Shown: positions 1-6,554 of the stretch, piece by piece
Layout: every line of letters begins with the position of its first letter
Numbering within the stretch: position 1 is the first letter of the stretch
Assembly (NCBI GenBank): GCA_964609495.1
Contig: CAZSTA010000011.1
Location: 1-10,977, forward strand
Reading direction: 5' to 3'
Length of the DNA stretch: 10,977 nt
DNA from: CAZSTA01 sp964609495 [NCBI: uncultured bacterium]
GTDB lineage: Bacteria; CAZSTA01
Translations under genes and position numbers: made by a program
The notes under the pieces: generated by a model
Database searches by the model: none
What the model saw: only the letters and a program-made list of their open reading frames with translations
What the model was told of the DNA's origin: nothing

Positions 1-75
1 ACCGAGATCGATTTTCGATCTAGCCTGAACTCGGGTTCGGAGATTTTTCCCTCAAAGGAGGTCGAAGCTAAATGA
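1..75 (+). other. Leader region or possible tail of an upstream gene
   Basis: Frame 1 is open from the window edge to a TGA at 73-75 that overlaps the next ATG as ATGA, the usual layout of translationally coupled genes. It would encode 24 hydrophilic residues ending in EVEAK. A 24-codon open stretch at an edge can arise by chance, so this is weak. The other two forward frames stop at 21-23 and 26-28. The stretch also holds a perfect inverted repeat AGATCGA-TTT-TCGATCT (5-21) and the strong ribosome site AAAGGAGGT (54-62) of the next gene. No convincing promoter is visible. Confidence 0.3.
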
Positions 76-1997
76 AGAAAGTTTTGGTTCTTTTTTGTCT
101 GCTAGTTGCGTTGTTCATAACCTATACCGCTTATGCTCAAGATGTATCGGAGTTATTCCGTTGGGGATACTATGCCTATCTCAAGCATGATTATGATCAA
201 GCCCACGAGCTTTTGGAGAAAGCGGTGGAAAGAGCGCCTCAGTATATTATCGCTCACTACTGGCTGGGGAGAACCTACGAGAAGCTAGGGAAGAATGAGG
301 AGGCAATTGAAGAGTTTGAGATTGTGCTTGAGTTACAACCGGACTATGAGGATACTGCCAAAAGGATAGATAAGCTCCTCTCTTCGAAGGAGGTGGCAGT
401 TGCCCCCCCAAAGGTTGAAGAGGAGAGGGTGGTGATGGAGGAGCGACCCCCGCTCGAGGTAAAGGAATTAAAGGAAGAGGAGAGGGTAGTGGAAGAGGTC
501 CCGCTTGCATACGGAATAGCTCCAGATGTATCCTCTATAACTCCAGAGTTCATTCAGGAGGAACTGGATAGAGGAGGCTCACTATCTGAGCCACTATTCG
601 CTAAATATCGCGAGGGCTTAGAGTTGATGGCTGGTGGAGATATGGATAACGCGGCTAAGAGATTCGGAGAGGTGATCATCGGAGATAGAAACTTCGCTGA
701 AGCCTACTATCTTAGAGGGCTTACTTATTGGTTCAGGCGCGATAGCGGAAAGGGGACGAAGAGGTATTATCTCAATCAAGCCAAGATTTGGCTCTCCAAG
801 GCACTAGCCAGAGATCCTTCTCATGTAGAGGCCCAGAGAATGTTACTTGTAATTCAAGCTGACGAGGAAAAAATTCCCCTAGAACCCATTATAGCTCCTA
901 AGGAGGAGAGAGAGGAAGTATCAGTCGCAGTGTTTAAGATCAAGCCTGAAGAGCTCCCCTCGCTTGAGGTAACCCCCAAGATAGAAGAGGAGCGTCCCAG
1001 ACCAGAGATCACCCGACCAAGAATCACTCCTACTATTCCTAAGGTCACTGGAGAGAGGATAGAGGCGCCAGCCGAGATTGTCAAACTAGAGTATAAATAC
1101 AACGAGGGTGATATGTCCCGCTATAAGCTGGATGTAGGTATGGATATTAATTTAGAGGGTCTTGAGGAGCTACTTGGCGGGTTATTCCCTGCTGAAGCCC
1201 AAGCAGGATTGGGAGGAGAAGCGTCGCAATTACCTGAGACTATTAATATGAACTTGAATATGGTGATGCGTCAGGAGATATTGGATGTCACTGAGGCTGG
1301 AGTAGTAACTATGAGACAGACCGTTGAGAGGATGATGGTCGATCTCATGGGGGAGATACAAAGTCTTGATGAAGTGACTGGCGAGCCGATAACTGTGAAG
1401 ATAGATAAGGATGGCAGAGTTCTATCTGTATCAGGATTAGAGGACTTAGAGCAGCAAATAGGTCAGTCGATTGAGATGACACAAGGGCTTCAGCAGCAAT
1501 TCCAAGCGCTACTTCCCTCTCAAGAGGTAGATATAGGGAGTTCCTGGACGACTGAGCAAAGTCAAGAGATTCCTGATTTTGGAGAGATGAAATTCCAGAC
1601 AAAATATACTCTGGCTGGTTTCGAGAGGGTAAAGGGATATGATTGCGCTCGGATCGATCTGAATATGACAGGAAGTGTGATCGGTAAAGGCACTGGGGGT
1701 GCTGGAGCGGCAGAAGAGATGGCTGGGCTACCCTTTGAAGATATGAGTATGGATCTCTCGGGAAATTTATCTGGTGATGGAGTTGTATATTTTGCTCCTG
1801 ATGAGGGCAAGCTGATTGGCACCTACAGTGATATGGATATAGACTTTAGGCTGAAGATGGATATAAAGATGGATACAAGTGCGATGCAAGAGAGTATGGA
1901 AGGTATGGAGGATATGTTCAAAGGTATGATGCAGGATAGTTTCGAAATGGATCTAAAACTGAAGATGAAGATGGCTGTCAATATGGAGTTGCTATAA
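72..1997 (+). CDS. Exported TPR-repeat protein with DUF6263-like C-terminal domain
   Basis: A 641-residue probable periplasmic or surface-associated protein. Residues 1-22 form a signal peptide (MKK start, hydrophobic core, cleavage near AYA-Q); there is no lipobox cysteine at the cleavage site. Residues 25-100 look like two TPR units (WGYYAYLKHDYDQAHELLEKA, then HYWLGRTYEKLGKNEEAIEEFE). A Glu/Val/Pro-rich linker follows (about 106-145), then a second TPR-like block (about 175-262), a second Pro/Glu-rich linker (265-335), and a beta-rich domain (about 338-641). That last domain has the YKYNEGD opening, GSSW (489-492) and AGFERVKGYDCARI features I associate with DUF6263. The last 50 residues hold 12 methionines. 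TPRs bind partner proteins; the biochemical role of the C-terminal domain is not known. The start is fixed by AAAGGAGGT nine bases upstream. A hairpin terminator follows, so it seems to end its transcript. Confidence 0.85.
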   Translation: MKKVLVLFCLLVALFITYTAYAQDVSELFRWGYYAYLKHDYDQAHELLEKAVERAPQYIIAHYWLGRTYEKLGKNEEAIEEFEIVLELQPDYEDTAKRIDKLLSSKEVAVAPPKVEEERVVMEERPPLEVKELKEEERVVEEVPLAYGIAPDVSSITPEFIQEELDRGGSLSEPLFAKYREGLELMAGGDMDNAAKRFGEVIIGDRNFAEAYYLRGLTYWFRRDSGKGTKRYYLNQAKIWLSKALARDPSHVEAQRMLLVIQADEEKIPLEPIIAPKEEREEVSVAVFKIKPEELPSLEVTPKIEEERPRPEITRPRITPTIPKVTGERIEAPAEIVKLEYKYNEGDMSRYKLDVGMDINLEGLEELLGGLFPAEAQAGLGGEASQLPETINMNLNMVMRQEILDVTEAGVVTMRQTVERMMVDLMGEIQSLDEVTGEPITVKIDKDGRVLSVSGLEDLEQQIGQSIEMTQGLQQQFQALLPSQEVDIGSSWTTEQSQEIPDFGEMKFQTKYTLAGFERVKGYDCARIDLNMTGSVIGKGTGGAGAAEEMAGLPFEDMSMDLSGNLSGDGVVYFAPDEGKLIGTYSDMDIDFRLKMDIKMDTSAMQESMEGMEDMFKGMMQDSFEMDLKLKMKMAVNMELL

Positions 1998-2003
1998 GCT
2001 ATC

Positions 2004-2033
2004 AAAGCTGATTGCCGTCTGGCAATCAGCTTT
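2004..2033 (+). terminator. Rho-independent-type terminator hairpin
   Basis: A perfect 13-bp stem (AAAGCTGATTGCC, 2004-2016, with GGCAATCAGCTTT, 2021-2033) encloses a GTCT loop seven bases after the TAA of the TPR gene. Its 3' arm ends in TTT, followed by CTAATTT rather than a pure T-run. The A-rich 5' arm end could make it work on both strands, but no gene on the - strand converges here. Confidence 0.75.
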
Positions 2034-2057
2034 CTAATTTACAGTGAGGGGGACGAG

Positions 2058-3557
2058 ATGAATATGCTAAATAAAATAGTTCTCGGTATTATCATTGTGG
2101 CTGTTATCTTAAATGTTACTACTAGCTATGCGAACTCGGAAAGATATACTGTTCAGGTGGGAGCTTACCAGGAGTTAGCGATGGCTCGCAGTATAGCTAT
2201 AAAACTTTTGAAGGACAAATACTCAGCCTATTTAGAGATCGTTGATTTTGAGGATGGAAAGAGGGTCTATCGCGTGCGAGTTGGCATCTTCGATAATAGG
2301 ACGGAGGCTGAAAAGGTGGGGGGGGAGCTTAAAGCGAAGTTCGGCTATAATTATTTCGCAACTCCAGTGATAACTGAAAAGGAACTGGGGGAGGGAAAAG
2401 TGCCGAAAGAAGCTGGAGTACTCAAGATATCACGGCGAGTTCCCACTCCCTTGTCCGGGGAATTGGTCTTAGCCGACAGCAGAATGGTAGCGGATTTTCA
2501 ACACAGTAATTTTACCGACTTTCAATGGTCTCTCAATGGCGATAAGATCCTCTTCGAGAAGCAACAAGGTGATATAAGCTCTCTCTGGCTGGTGGATATG
2601 AAGGATATCGGCACCAAGCAATTAACCGATAAGGGGAGTAAGAAATTCTCCTGGTCACCAGACGGAAAATATGTTCTCTATCTGGAGGGAACAAAGGAAA
2701 AGATCGATTGGTTCGATATCTCAGTAGTGGAGATAAAGAGTGGAGAGAAGAAGAGGCTCACTATAAAGGAGGAGAACGTTAATTGGACGGTTGATGAACC
2801 CTCTTGGTCACCAGATGGGAGCAGAATAGCCTATCTTTATCGCCCTAGGTTAACTCAGCCTCTCAATGGCTGTGATCTTTGGACGATGGATAGCGATGGG
2901 GGGAATAAATTGCTCCTCTCTTATGAGGATGATGGGATAACTGCATATAGTTGGTCTCCAACCGAGAAGGAATTGCTATACGAGAAGCTCAGGAGGATAG
3001 ATGGGGATAGACTCGTAAGAAATATCTGGAAGATGGACGCAATGGGAGTGGATAAGAGAGATCTAACTGATTTTCCCAGAGATTCCTATAAAGCCCTCTG
3101 GTCTCCATCGGGAACTAAGATCGCTTATATAATGGAGAGGGGAGTATGGACTATGAACTCCGATGGTAGCAATAAGGCGATTTTAGTTGCGGGAAGTGGA
3201 GATATATCCTTCTCCTGGTCTCCCGCAGGAGATAGGTTAGCTCTTCTATTCCCTTCGGAATTGTGGACTATAAGGACTAATGGGGAGGATAAGACTCTCC
3301 TAGCCAAAGGTAAGATCTTCTATTCCTGGTCTCCTACGGGAGATCGAATAGGCTATCTAGTCGTCAATGAGAATGGCGTTGAGGTTTGGATAGCTGACGA
3401 TGATGGAAAGACGAGAACTAATCTCATCACTAAAAGAGGATTTACAACTTCTTGGGCTCCCCGCTGGTCTCCCAATGACAATGAGATCGCTATTATCCTA
3501 GAGGCGAAAGGGACTAAGGAACTAAAATTGCTTGTGCTGAGCTTGGGATGGAAGTAG
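2058..3557 (+). CDS. Exported SPOR-domain / TolB-like WD40 beta-propeller protein
   Basis: A 499-residue secreted protein. Residues 1-25 form a signal peptide or anchor (hydrophobic 7-20, SYA-N). Residues 29-105 match a SPOR domain: YTVQVGAYQELAMARSIA, then YRVRVGIFDNRTEAEKV; SPOR domains bind denuded septal peptidoglycan glycans. Residues about 140-499 form a propeller with eight WSP-type repeats: FQWSLNG (155), FSWSPDG (197), PSWSPDG (248), YSWSPTE (297), LWSPSG (347), FSWSPAG (385), YSWSPTG (422) and RWSPND (469). These are PD40/TolB-type repeats, usually a protein-interaction platform. Fusing both suggests a scaffold tethered to cell-wall peptidoglycan (inference). The ribosome site GAGGGGGA (2046-2053) supports ATG 2058, although an in-frame ATG at 2064 is also possible. 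It lies after a terminator, so it needs its own promoter, which I cannot identify. Confidence 0.85.
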   Translation: MNMLNKIVLGIIIVAVILNVTTSYANSERYTVQVGAYQELAMARSIAIKLLKDKYSAYLEIVDFEDGKRVYRVRVGIFDNRTEAEKVGGELKAKFGYNYFATPVITEKELGEGKVPKEAGVLKISRRVPTPLSGELVLADSRMVADFQHSNFTDFQWSLNGDKILFEKQQGDISSLWLVDMKDIGTKQLTDKGSKKFSWSPDGKYVLYLEGTKEKIDWFDISVVEIKSGEKKRLTIKEENVNWTVDEPSWSPDGSRIAYLYRPRLTQPLNGCDLWTMDSDGGNKLLLSYEDDGITAYSWSPTEKELLYEKLRRIDGDRLVRNIWKMDAMGVDKRDLTDFPRDSYKALWSPSGTKIAYIMERGVWTMNSDGSNKAILVAGSGDISFSWSPAGDRLALLFPSELWTIRTNGEDKTLLAKGKIFYSWSPTGDRIGYLVVNENGVEVWIADDDGKTRTNLITKRGFTTSWAPRWSPNDNEIAIILEAKGTKELKLLVLSLGWK

Positions 3558-3611
3558 CTAAACGAAAGGTTATAGTTGTAATGAGGGTAGTAATCTCTTA
3601 GCTACTCTAAA

Positions 3612-3640
3612 TTGCGAACTGGAGATAAAGTAAATAGATT
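3612..3640 (+). promoter_or_regulatory. Weak sigma70-like promoter candidate before the UroD-family gene
   Basis: TTGCGA (3612-3617) and TAGATT (3635-3640) are separated by 17 bases, each matching four of six consensus positions. It lies in the only gap able to hold a promoter for the UroD/MFS gene pair. Matches this weak are common by chance in AT-rich DNA. Confidence 0.25.
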
Positions 3641-3644
3641 ATTC

Positions 3645-3673
3645 GCTCTCAGGTCTAAGATAGGTCTGAGAGC
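3645..3673 (+). other. Stem-loop in the leader of the UroD-family gene
   Basis: GCTCTCAG (3645-3652) pairs with CTGAGAGC (3666-3673) around a 13-base loop, which can add two more inner pairs. No T-run follows, so it is not a standard terminator. It sits 39 bases before the ATG and would be in the 5' untranslated region if the promoter candidate at 3612-3640 is used. It could also be the end structure of the preceding transcript. Function unknown. Confidence 0.4.
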
Positions 3674-3712
3674 TTAGCTGTTAGAAGATATAAATCAAAT
3701 TGAGGTGAGAGT

Positions 3713-4870
3713 ATGCAATTAGATATGGACTTTGAGGAACATAACGCCGAGGTCAAGAAAGTTTGGGAGGCTTTTAACAAGGGAAATCCGATCAGAGTTC
3801 CCATAGTTTTCAATTTCAGCCATAGATTTATTATTCTCAATAGGGAATTGAATCCAGATAATATAACCTTCGAACAATATATGAATAACCCGGAGCTGAT
3901 GATCAAACTCCAGTTGGCTCTGAAGAAGTGGCTTCGCTTTAACGTCCTGCAAGATATGGAGATGGGATCTCCCAAGACGAGATGGGAGGGTCTATATGTC
4001 GATCTTCAAAATATCTATGATGCGGCTTGGTTTGGTTGTTCGATAAAATATATCGAGGGAGATGTTCCTGATACTATCCCGATGCTTCAGGAGGATAAGA
4101 ATAGATTATATGAGCTTGAGCTCCCCGATCCTATATATGGAAACCTGATGGGCAGGGCTTACGAGTTATATGAGCAGATGAGCAAGATCGCTTATAATAT
4201 GGAATACGAGGGCTTGCCTGTAGGCCCAGTAGCGATTCCCGGGCAAGGGACAGATGGGCCTTTCACTGCGGCCGCTAGTCTTAGAGGGGCTACGGAGATC
4301 TGTTTAGATCTCTATGAAGATCCCAATTATGTCCATGAGCTTTTGGATTTTATCACTTCGGGGATAATTCTCAGGATGAAAGCCTGGATGGATTTCGCGG
4401 GAAGGGAATATCCGATGGATAACTGGGGTTTCGCTGATGATAGTGCTCAGCTCCTCTCAACGGATATGTATAGGGAGTTCATCCTTCCCTATCATAAGCG
4501 TCTATATGATAACTTTGCCAAACCAGGGAGTAGGATAAGTATTCATCTTTGTGGTGATGCTCAGCACCTTTTCCCAACCCTGCGCGACGAATTGAACGTA
4601 TATAGCTTCGATACTGGTTTTCCCACTGATCTAGCCAGGGCCCGAATGGAGTTGGGCCCAGATGTCCTGCTCAGAGGTAATATCCACCCGGAGCTATTGC
4701 GTGTTGGCCCCCCCGAGGAAATAGAGAAAACGGTCAAGGCTCTCCTCCAATCAGGAGTTATGGAGGGAGGAAGGTTTATCCTCTGTGAGGGAAATAATGT
4801 TGCTCCTTTTACTCCCCCGGAGCACCTTAAGGTTATGTTCGATGCTGGCAGGAAATATGGAAAATATTGA
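3713..4870 (+). CDS. Uroporphyrinogen decarboxylase (URO-D/MtaA-CmuA) family protein
   Basis: A 385-residue cytosolic TIM-barrel protein of the broad URO-D family. Visible marks are IPGQGTDGPFTAAASLRG (175-192), the ADDSAQLLS loop (241-249), IHLCGD (277-282), LLRGNIHPELL (319-329, in the place of the usual GN-x-DP) and FILCEGNN (356-362). His278, Cys280 and Cys358 match the H-x-C...C zinc ligands of the methyltransferase branch (MtaA, CmuA, MtbA), where zinc activates a thiol to accept a methyl group from a corrinoid. True heme-pathway HemE lacks this set and is somewhat shorter, so a role in methyl transfer or in metabolism of a methylated or aromatic compound is more likely than heme synthesis. 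No corrinoid protein is nearby. The start is supported by GAGGTGA (3702-3708). An MFS transporter follows after 21 bases. Confidence 0.85.
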   Translation: MQLDMDFEEHNAEVKKVWEAFNKGNPIRVPIVFNFSHRFIILNRELNPDNITFEQYMNNPELMIKLQLALKKWLRFNVLQDMEMGSPKTRWEGLYVDLQNIYDAAWFGCSIKYIEGDVPDTIPMLQEDKNRLYELELPDPIYGNLMGRAYELYEQMSKIAYNMEYEGLPVGPVAIPGQGTDGPFTAAASLRGATEICLDLYEDPNYVHELLDFITSGIILRMKAWMDFAGREYPMDNWGFADDSAQLLSTDMYREFILPYHKRLYDNFAKPGSRISIHLCGDAQHLFPTLRDELNVYSFDTGFPTDLARARMELGPDVLLRGNIHPELLRVGPPEEIEKTVKALLQSGVMEGGRFILCEGNNVAPFTPPEHLKVMFDAGRKYGKY

Positions 4871-4877
4871 TCTGATT

Positions 4878-4894
4878 TAGGAGGATGAGTAGTG
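4878..4894 (+). promoter_or_regulatory. Ribosome binding site and GTG start of the MFS gene
   Basis: TAGGAGGA (4878-4885) lies seven bases before GTG 4892. The nearer ATG at 4885 opens a different frame whose product is not protein-like, so the GTG is the supported start. Confidence 0.75.
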
Positions 4895-6067
4895 AATCCC
4901 AAAGTACTAACCTATCTTGGTTATCTAGGCTTCATAACGATCGGCATAGTGGGGACTATCATCGGTCCTACTCTGCCTTATCTGATGTCAGATTTCAAAC
5001 TAAATTTAGCTCAAGCTGGAGCGATATTCTTTCTTCAATTTCTTGGATATATAATCGCGGTTCTATCAGGCGGGATCATCTCCGATATCGTAGGCAAGAG
5101 GCGAGTTATCTTATCTGGCGTGGCATCGGTAGCCATTGGGGAGCTTCTTTTCAGCATAGCAGGAAGTTGGCTTCTTATCCTATTCTTCACCTTTCTCGGG
5201 GGATTAGGTTTTGGGATTATCGACGGCGGATTCAATGCTATGATATCCGATCTCAATAAGGATAGGAGAGGATCGGCTCTAAATCTGCTCCATGTCTTTT
5301 GGGGAGTAGGAGCTTTAGGAGGACCTTTCCTGACTGGTATTGTTCTCTCTGCTGGAATAAGCTGGCGATATCCATTCCTTGCCACTGGTATAATAGCTAC
5401 GATATTATTTATCTTGCTCTTCCTCCAGGAATTTCCATCTCTTCCTCCAGAGGATCGGATAAATGGCAAGGAGTTTATCGTCCTAATTAGAAGAAGAGTA
5501 TTCGTTCTCTGGGCCTTGGCGATGGCGCTATATGTGGGCATAGAGATGGGAGTTAGCGGTTGGGTATGCACTTACTTGGAGAAGATGCTTGCTTTCCCTA
5601 CTGCTTCTGCTTCAAAAGTGCTTTCTCTATTCTGGATGGGGATTATGATCGGAAGGTTGGTATCGAGTAGGATCTTAAAGAAACTCGATTATAATCGCCT
5701 CGTCTTGATATGTATGAGTGGGTCATTTTTCTCATTATTGCTAGCTCTGTTTATTCCTAATCCTATAATCTCCGCGTTTTGGTTTGCTATGACCGGATTT
5801 TTCTTCTCCGCTATCTTTCCTACTATCGTAGCTATCGCTAGTAGCTACCTCCCTCGTTATTCGGGGACGGTAGTGGGGACTCTAATAGCGGCAGGAGGAT
5901 TAGGAGGTATGCTTTTCCCCTGGTTGTTAGGAATAATCGCACAAAGATCGAATCTGCGTTGGGCGCTATTGAGTGGCTCCGTATTAATTATAGGGATGTT
6001 ACTCGCTCAGATATCGGCTGTAGCTCAGATGAATAAGCAGAAGGTAGAGATTAAATCTGAAATTTAA
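4892..6067 (+). CDS. MFS transporter, 12 transmembrane helices
   Basis: A 391-residue inner-membrane permease. About twelve hydrophobic helices fall into two halves of six, split by a polar loop near residues 180-198. The MFS motif A is clear in the loop between helices 2 and 3: GGIISDIVGKRR (60-71). A glycine-rich segment LGGLGFGIIDGGFNAMISD (102-120), followed by NLLHVFWGVGALGGP (131-145), resembles the fucose-permease-like branch of sugar transporters rather than drug exporters. The substrate cannot be read from sequence. With only 21 bases after the UroD-family gene and no terminator between them, the two are probably one operon. The transporter may bring in that enzyme's substrate or export its product (inference). 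Confidence 0.85.
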   Translation: MNPKVLTYLGYLGFITIGIVGTIIGPTLPYLMSDFKLNLAQAGAIFFLQFLGYIIAVLSGGIISDIVGKRRVILSGVASVAIGELLFSIAGSWLLILFFTFLGGLGFGIIDGGFNAMISDLNKDRRGSALNLLHVFWGVGALGGPFLTGIVLSAGISWRYPFLATGIIATILFILLFLQEFPSLPPEDRINGKEFIVLIRRRVFVLWALAMALYVGIEMGVSGWVCTYLEKMLAFPTASASKVLSLFWMGIMIGRLVSSRILKKLDYNRLVLICMSGSFFSLLLALFIPNPIISAFWFAMTGFFFSAIFPTIVAIASSYLPRYSGTVVGTLIAAGGLGGMLFPWLLGIIAQRSNLRWALLSGSVLIIGMLLAQISAVAQMNKQKVEIKSEI

Positions 6068-6125
6068 GTAGTTTCAAATAAATATTGGTTATTCTTAGTT
6101 TTCCGCTGAGTTCAAGATATAAATT

Positions 6126-6229
6126 CCCCCTCACCCTATCCCTCTCCCACGAGGGGAGAGGGAACATCGAGATTAAGACTGCTTCCTTTGTTTTCCCCTC
6201 CCTTGATGGGAGGGGTTAGGGGAGGGTGA
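6126..6229. repeat. Compound inverted repeat, REP/MITE-like
   Basis: A C-rich left half and a G-rich right half, framed by TCACCCT (6131-6137) and its exact complement AGGGTGA (6223-6229). Two hairpins are nested inside: CCCTCTCCC (6140-6148) with GGGAGAGGG (6154-6162), and CCCCTCCC (6195-6202) with GGGAGGGG (6208-6215). CCCTCACCCTA-CCCTCTCCC-type elements are familiar as dispersed intergenic repeats in many bacteria. It encodes nothing. It may end the MFS transcript, as no other terminator is visible there. It is probably multicopy, but only one copy is in this window. Confidence 0.7.
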
Positions 6230-6299
6230 TTTAAGGGGAGTTCGAGCTTTAACAAGAGAAGAATCTTCAATAGTCCTATTAATAAGGGAGAAATTGAGA

Positions 6300-6511
6300 A
6301 TGGAAAGGATAATAATTGATAAAGCGGTAAGGCATGGACAACCTATAGTTAGAGGTACCAGAGTCCGGTAAGCATAGTATTGGGATCTTTAGCTGGAGGG
6401 ATGGATTTTGAGGAAATTTGTGAAGAATATGGGGTAACTCGTGAAGATATTCTGGCTTGTTTAGATTACGCGGCAAAAATGATAGAATCTGAGCAGGTAT
6501 ATATGATCTAG
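6300..6511 (+). pseudogene. DUF433 family (antitoxin-like) gene, frameshifted
   Basis: ATG 6300 (ribosome site AAGGGAG, 6284-6290) opens a frame reading MERIIIDKAV...IVRGTRV, the standard DUF433 opening, then CGG and TAA at 6369-6371. The family continuation is found one frame back from 6368: VSIVLGSLAGG, FEEICEEYGVTREDILACLDYAA, ending in TAG 6509-6511. One extra base next to 6365-6367 (GTC CCG GTA instead of GTC CGG TA) would restore the expected RGTRVPVSIVLG and an approximately 70-residue protein. DUF433 proteins often pair with a PIN-like DUF5615 toxin as putative antitoxins; no such partner follows, because 6512-6551 is only a short leader to recQ. So it is an orphan, broken by a deletion or by a sequence error. 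Family assignment is confident; its inactivity is not. Confidence 0.8.
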
Positions 6512-6539
6512 GTGATGCAAAAGGTGTTAAATAACAAGA

Positions 6540-6554
6540 AAGGGGAGAAAAGTG
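6540..6554 (+). promoter_or_regulatory. Ribosome binding site and GTG start of recQ
   Basis: AAGGGGAG (6540-6547) precedes GTG 6552 by four bases. No in-frame ATG lies before the conserved GxxxYRRFGYTSFRLGQ helicase opening, so the GTG is needed to include it. Confidence 0.65.

Noticed and set aside
3587-3605. Imperfect hairpin GTAGTAA-TCTC-TTA-G-CTAC after the propeller gene as a terminator
   Set aside because: Short, AT-rich, with a bulge and no T-run; too weak to call.
4561-4902. 113-codon open frame on the - strand over the end of the UroD-family gene
   Set aside because: Antisense to conserved UroD motifs, basic low-complexity-like product, no supporting start signal.
4885-5259. Forward open frame from ATG 4885 overlapping the MFS gene
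   Set aside because: Its product is rich in Ser/Arg/Trp with no domain character, and it runs in a frame shifted from the clear 12-TM MFS protein, which has a better-placed ribosome site and a GTG start.
5035-5571. 178-codon open frame on the - strand inside the MFS gene
   Set aside because: A shadow of the MFS coding sequence: Pro/Arg/Ile-rich translation, no ribosome site, no family features.
6126-6229. CRISPR array or tRNA-like structure in the C/G-rich intergenic block
   Set aside because: There is no repeat-spacer periodicity; the block is two hairpins with matched ends, and no anticodon stem or CCA-type end is present.
6279-6476. 65-codon open frame on the - strand across the broken DUF433 gene
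   Set aside because: The forward strand has unmistakable DUF433 motifs in two frames; the antisense product resembles no family I know.
6512-6551. Remnant of a DUF5615 toxin after DUF433
   Set aside because: GTG/ATG codons at 6512-6517 open only a short frame with no PIN-like motif before it runs into the recQ start.
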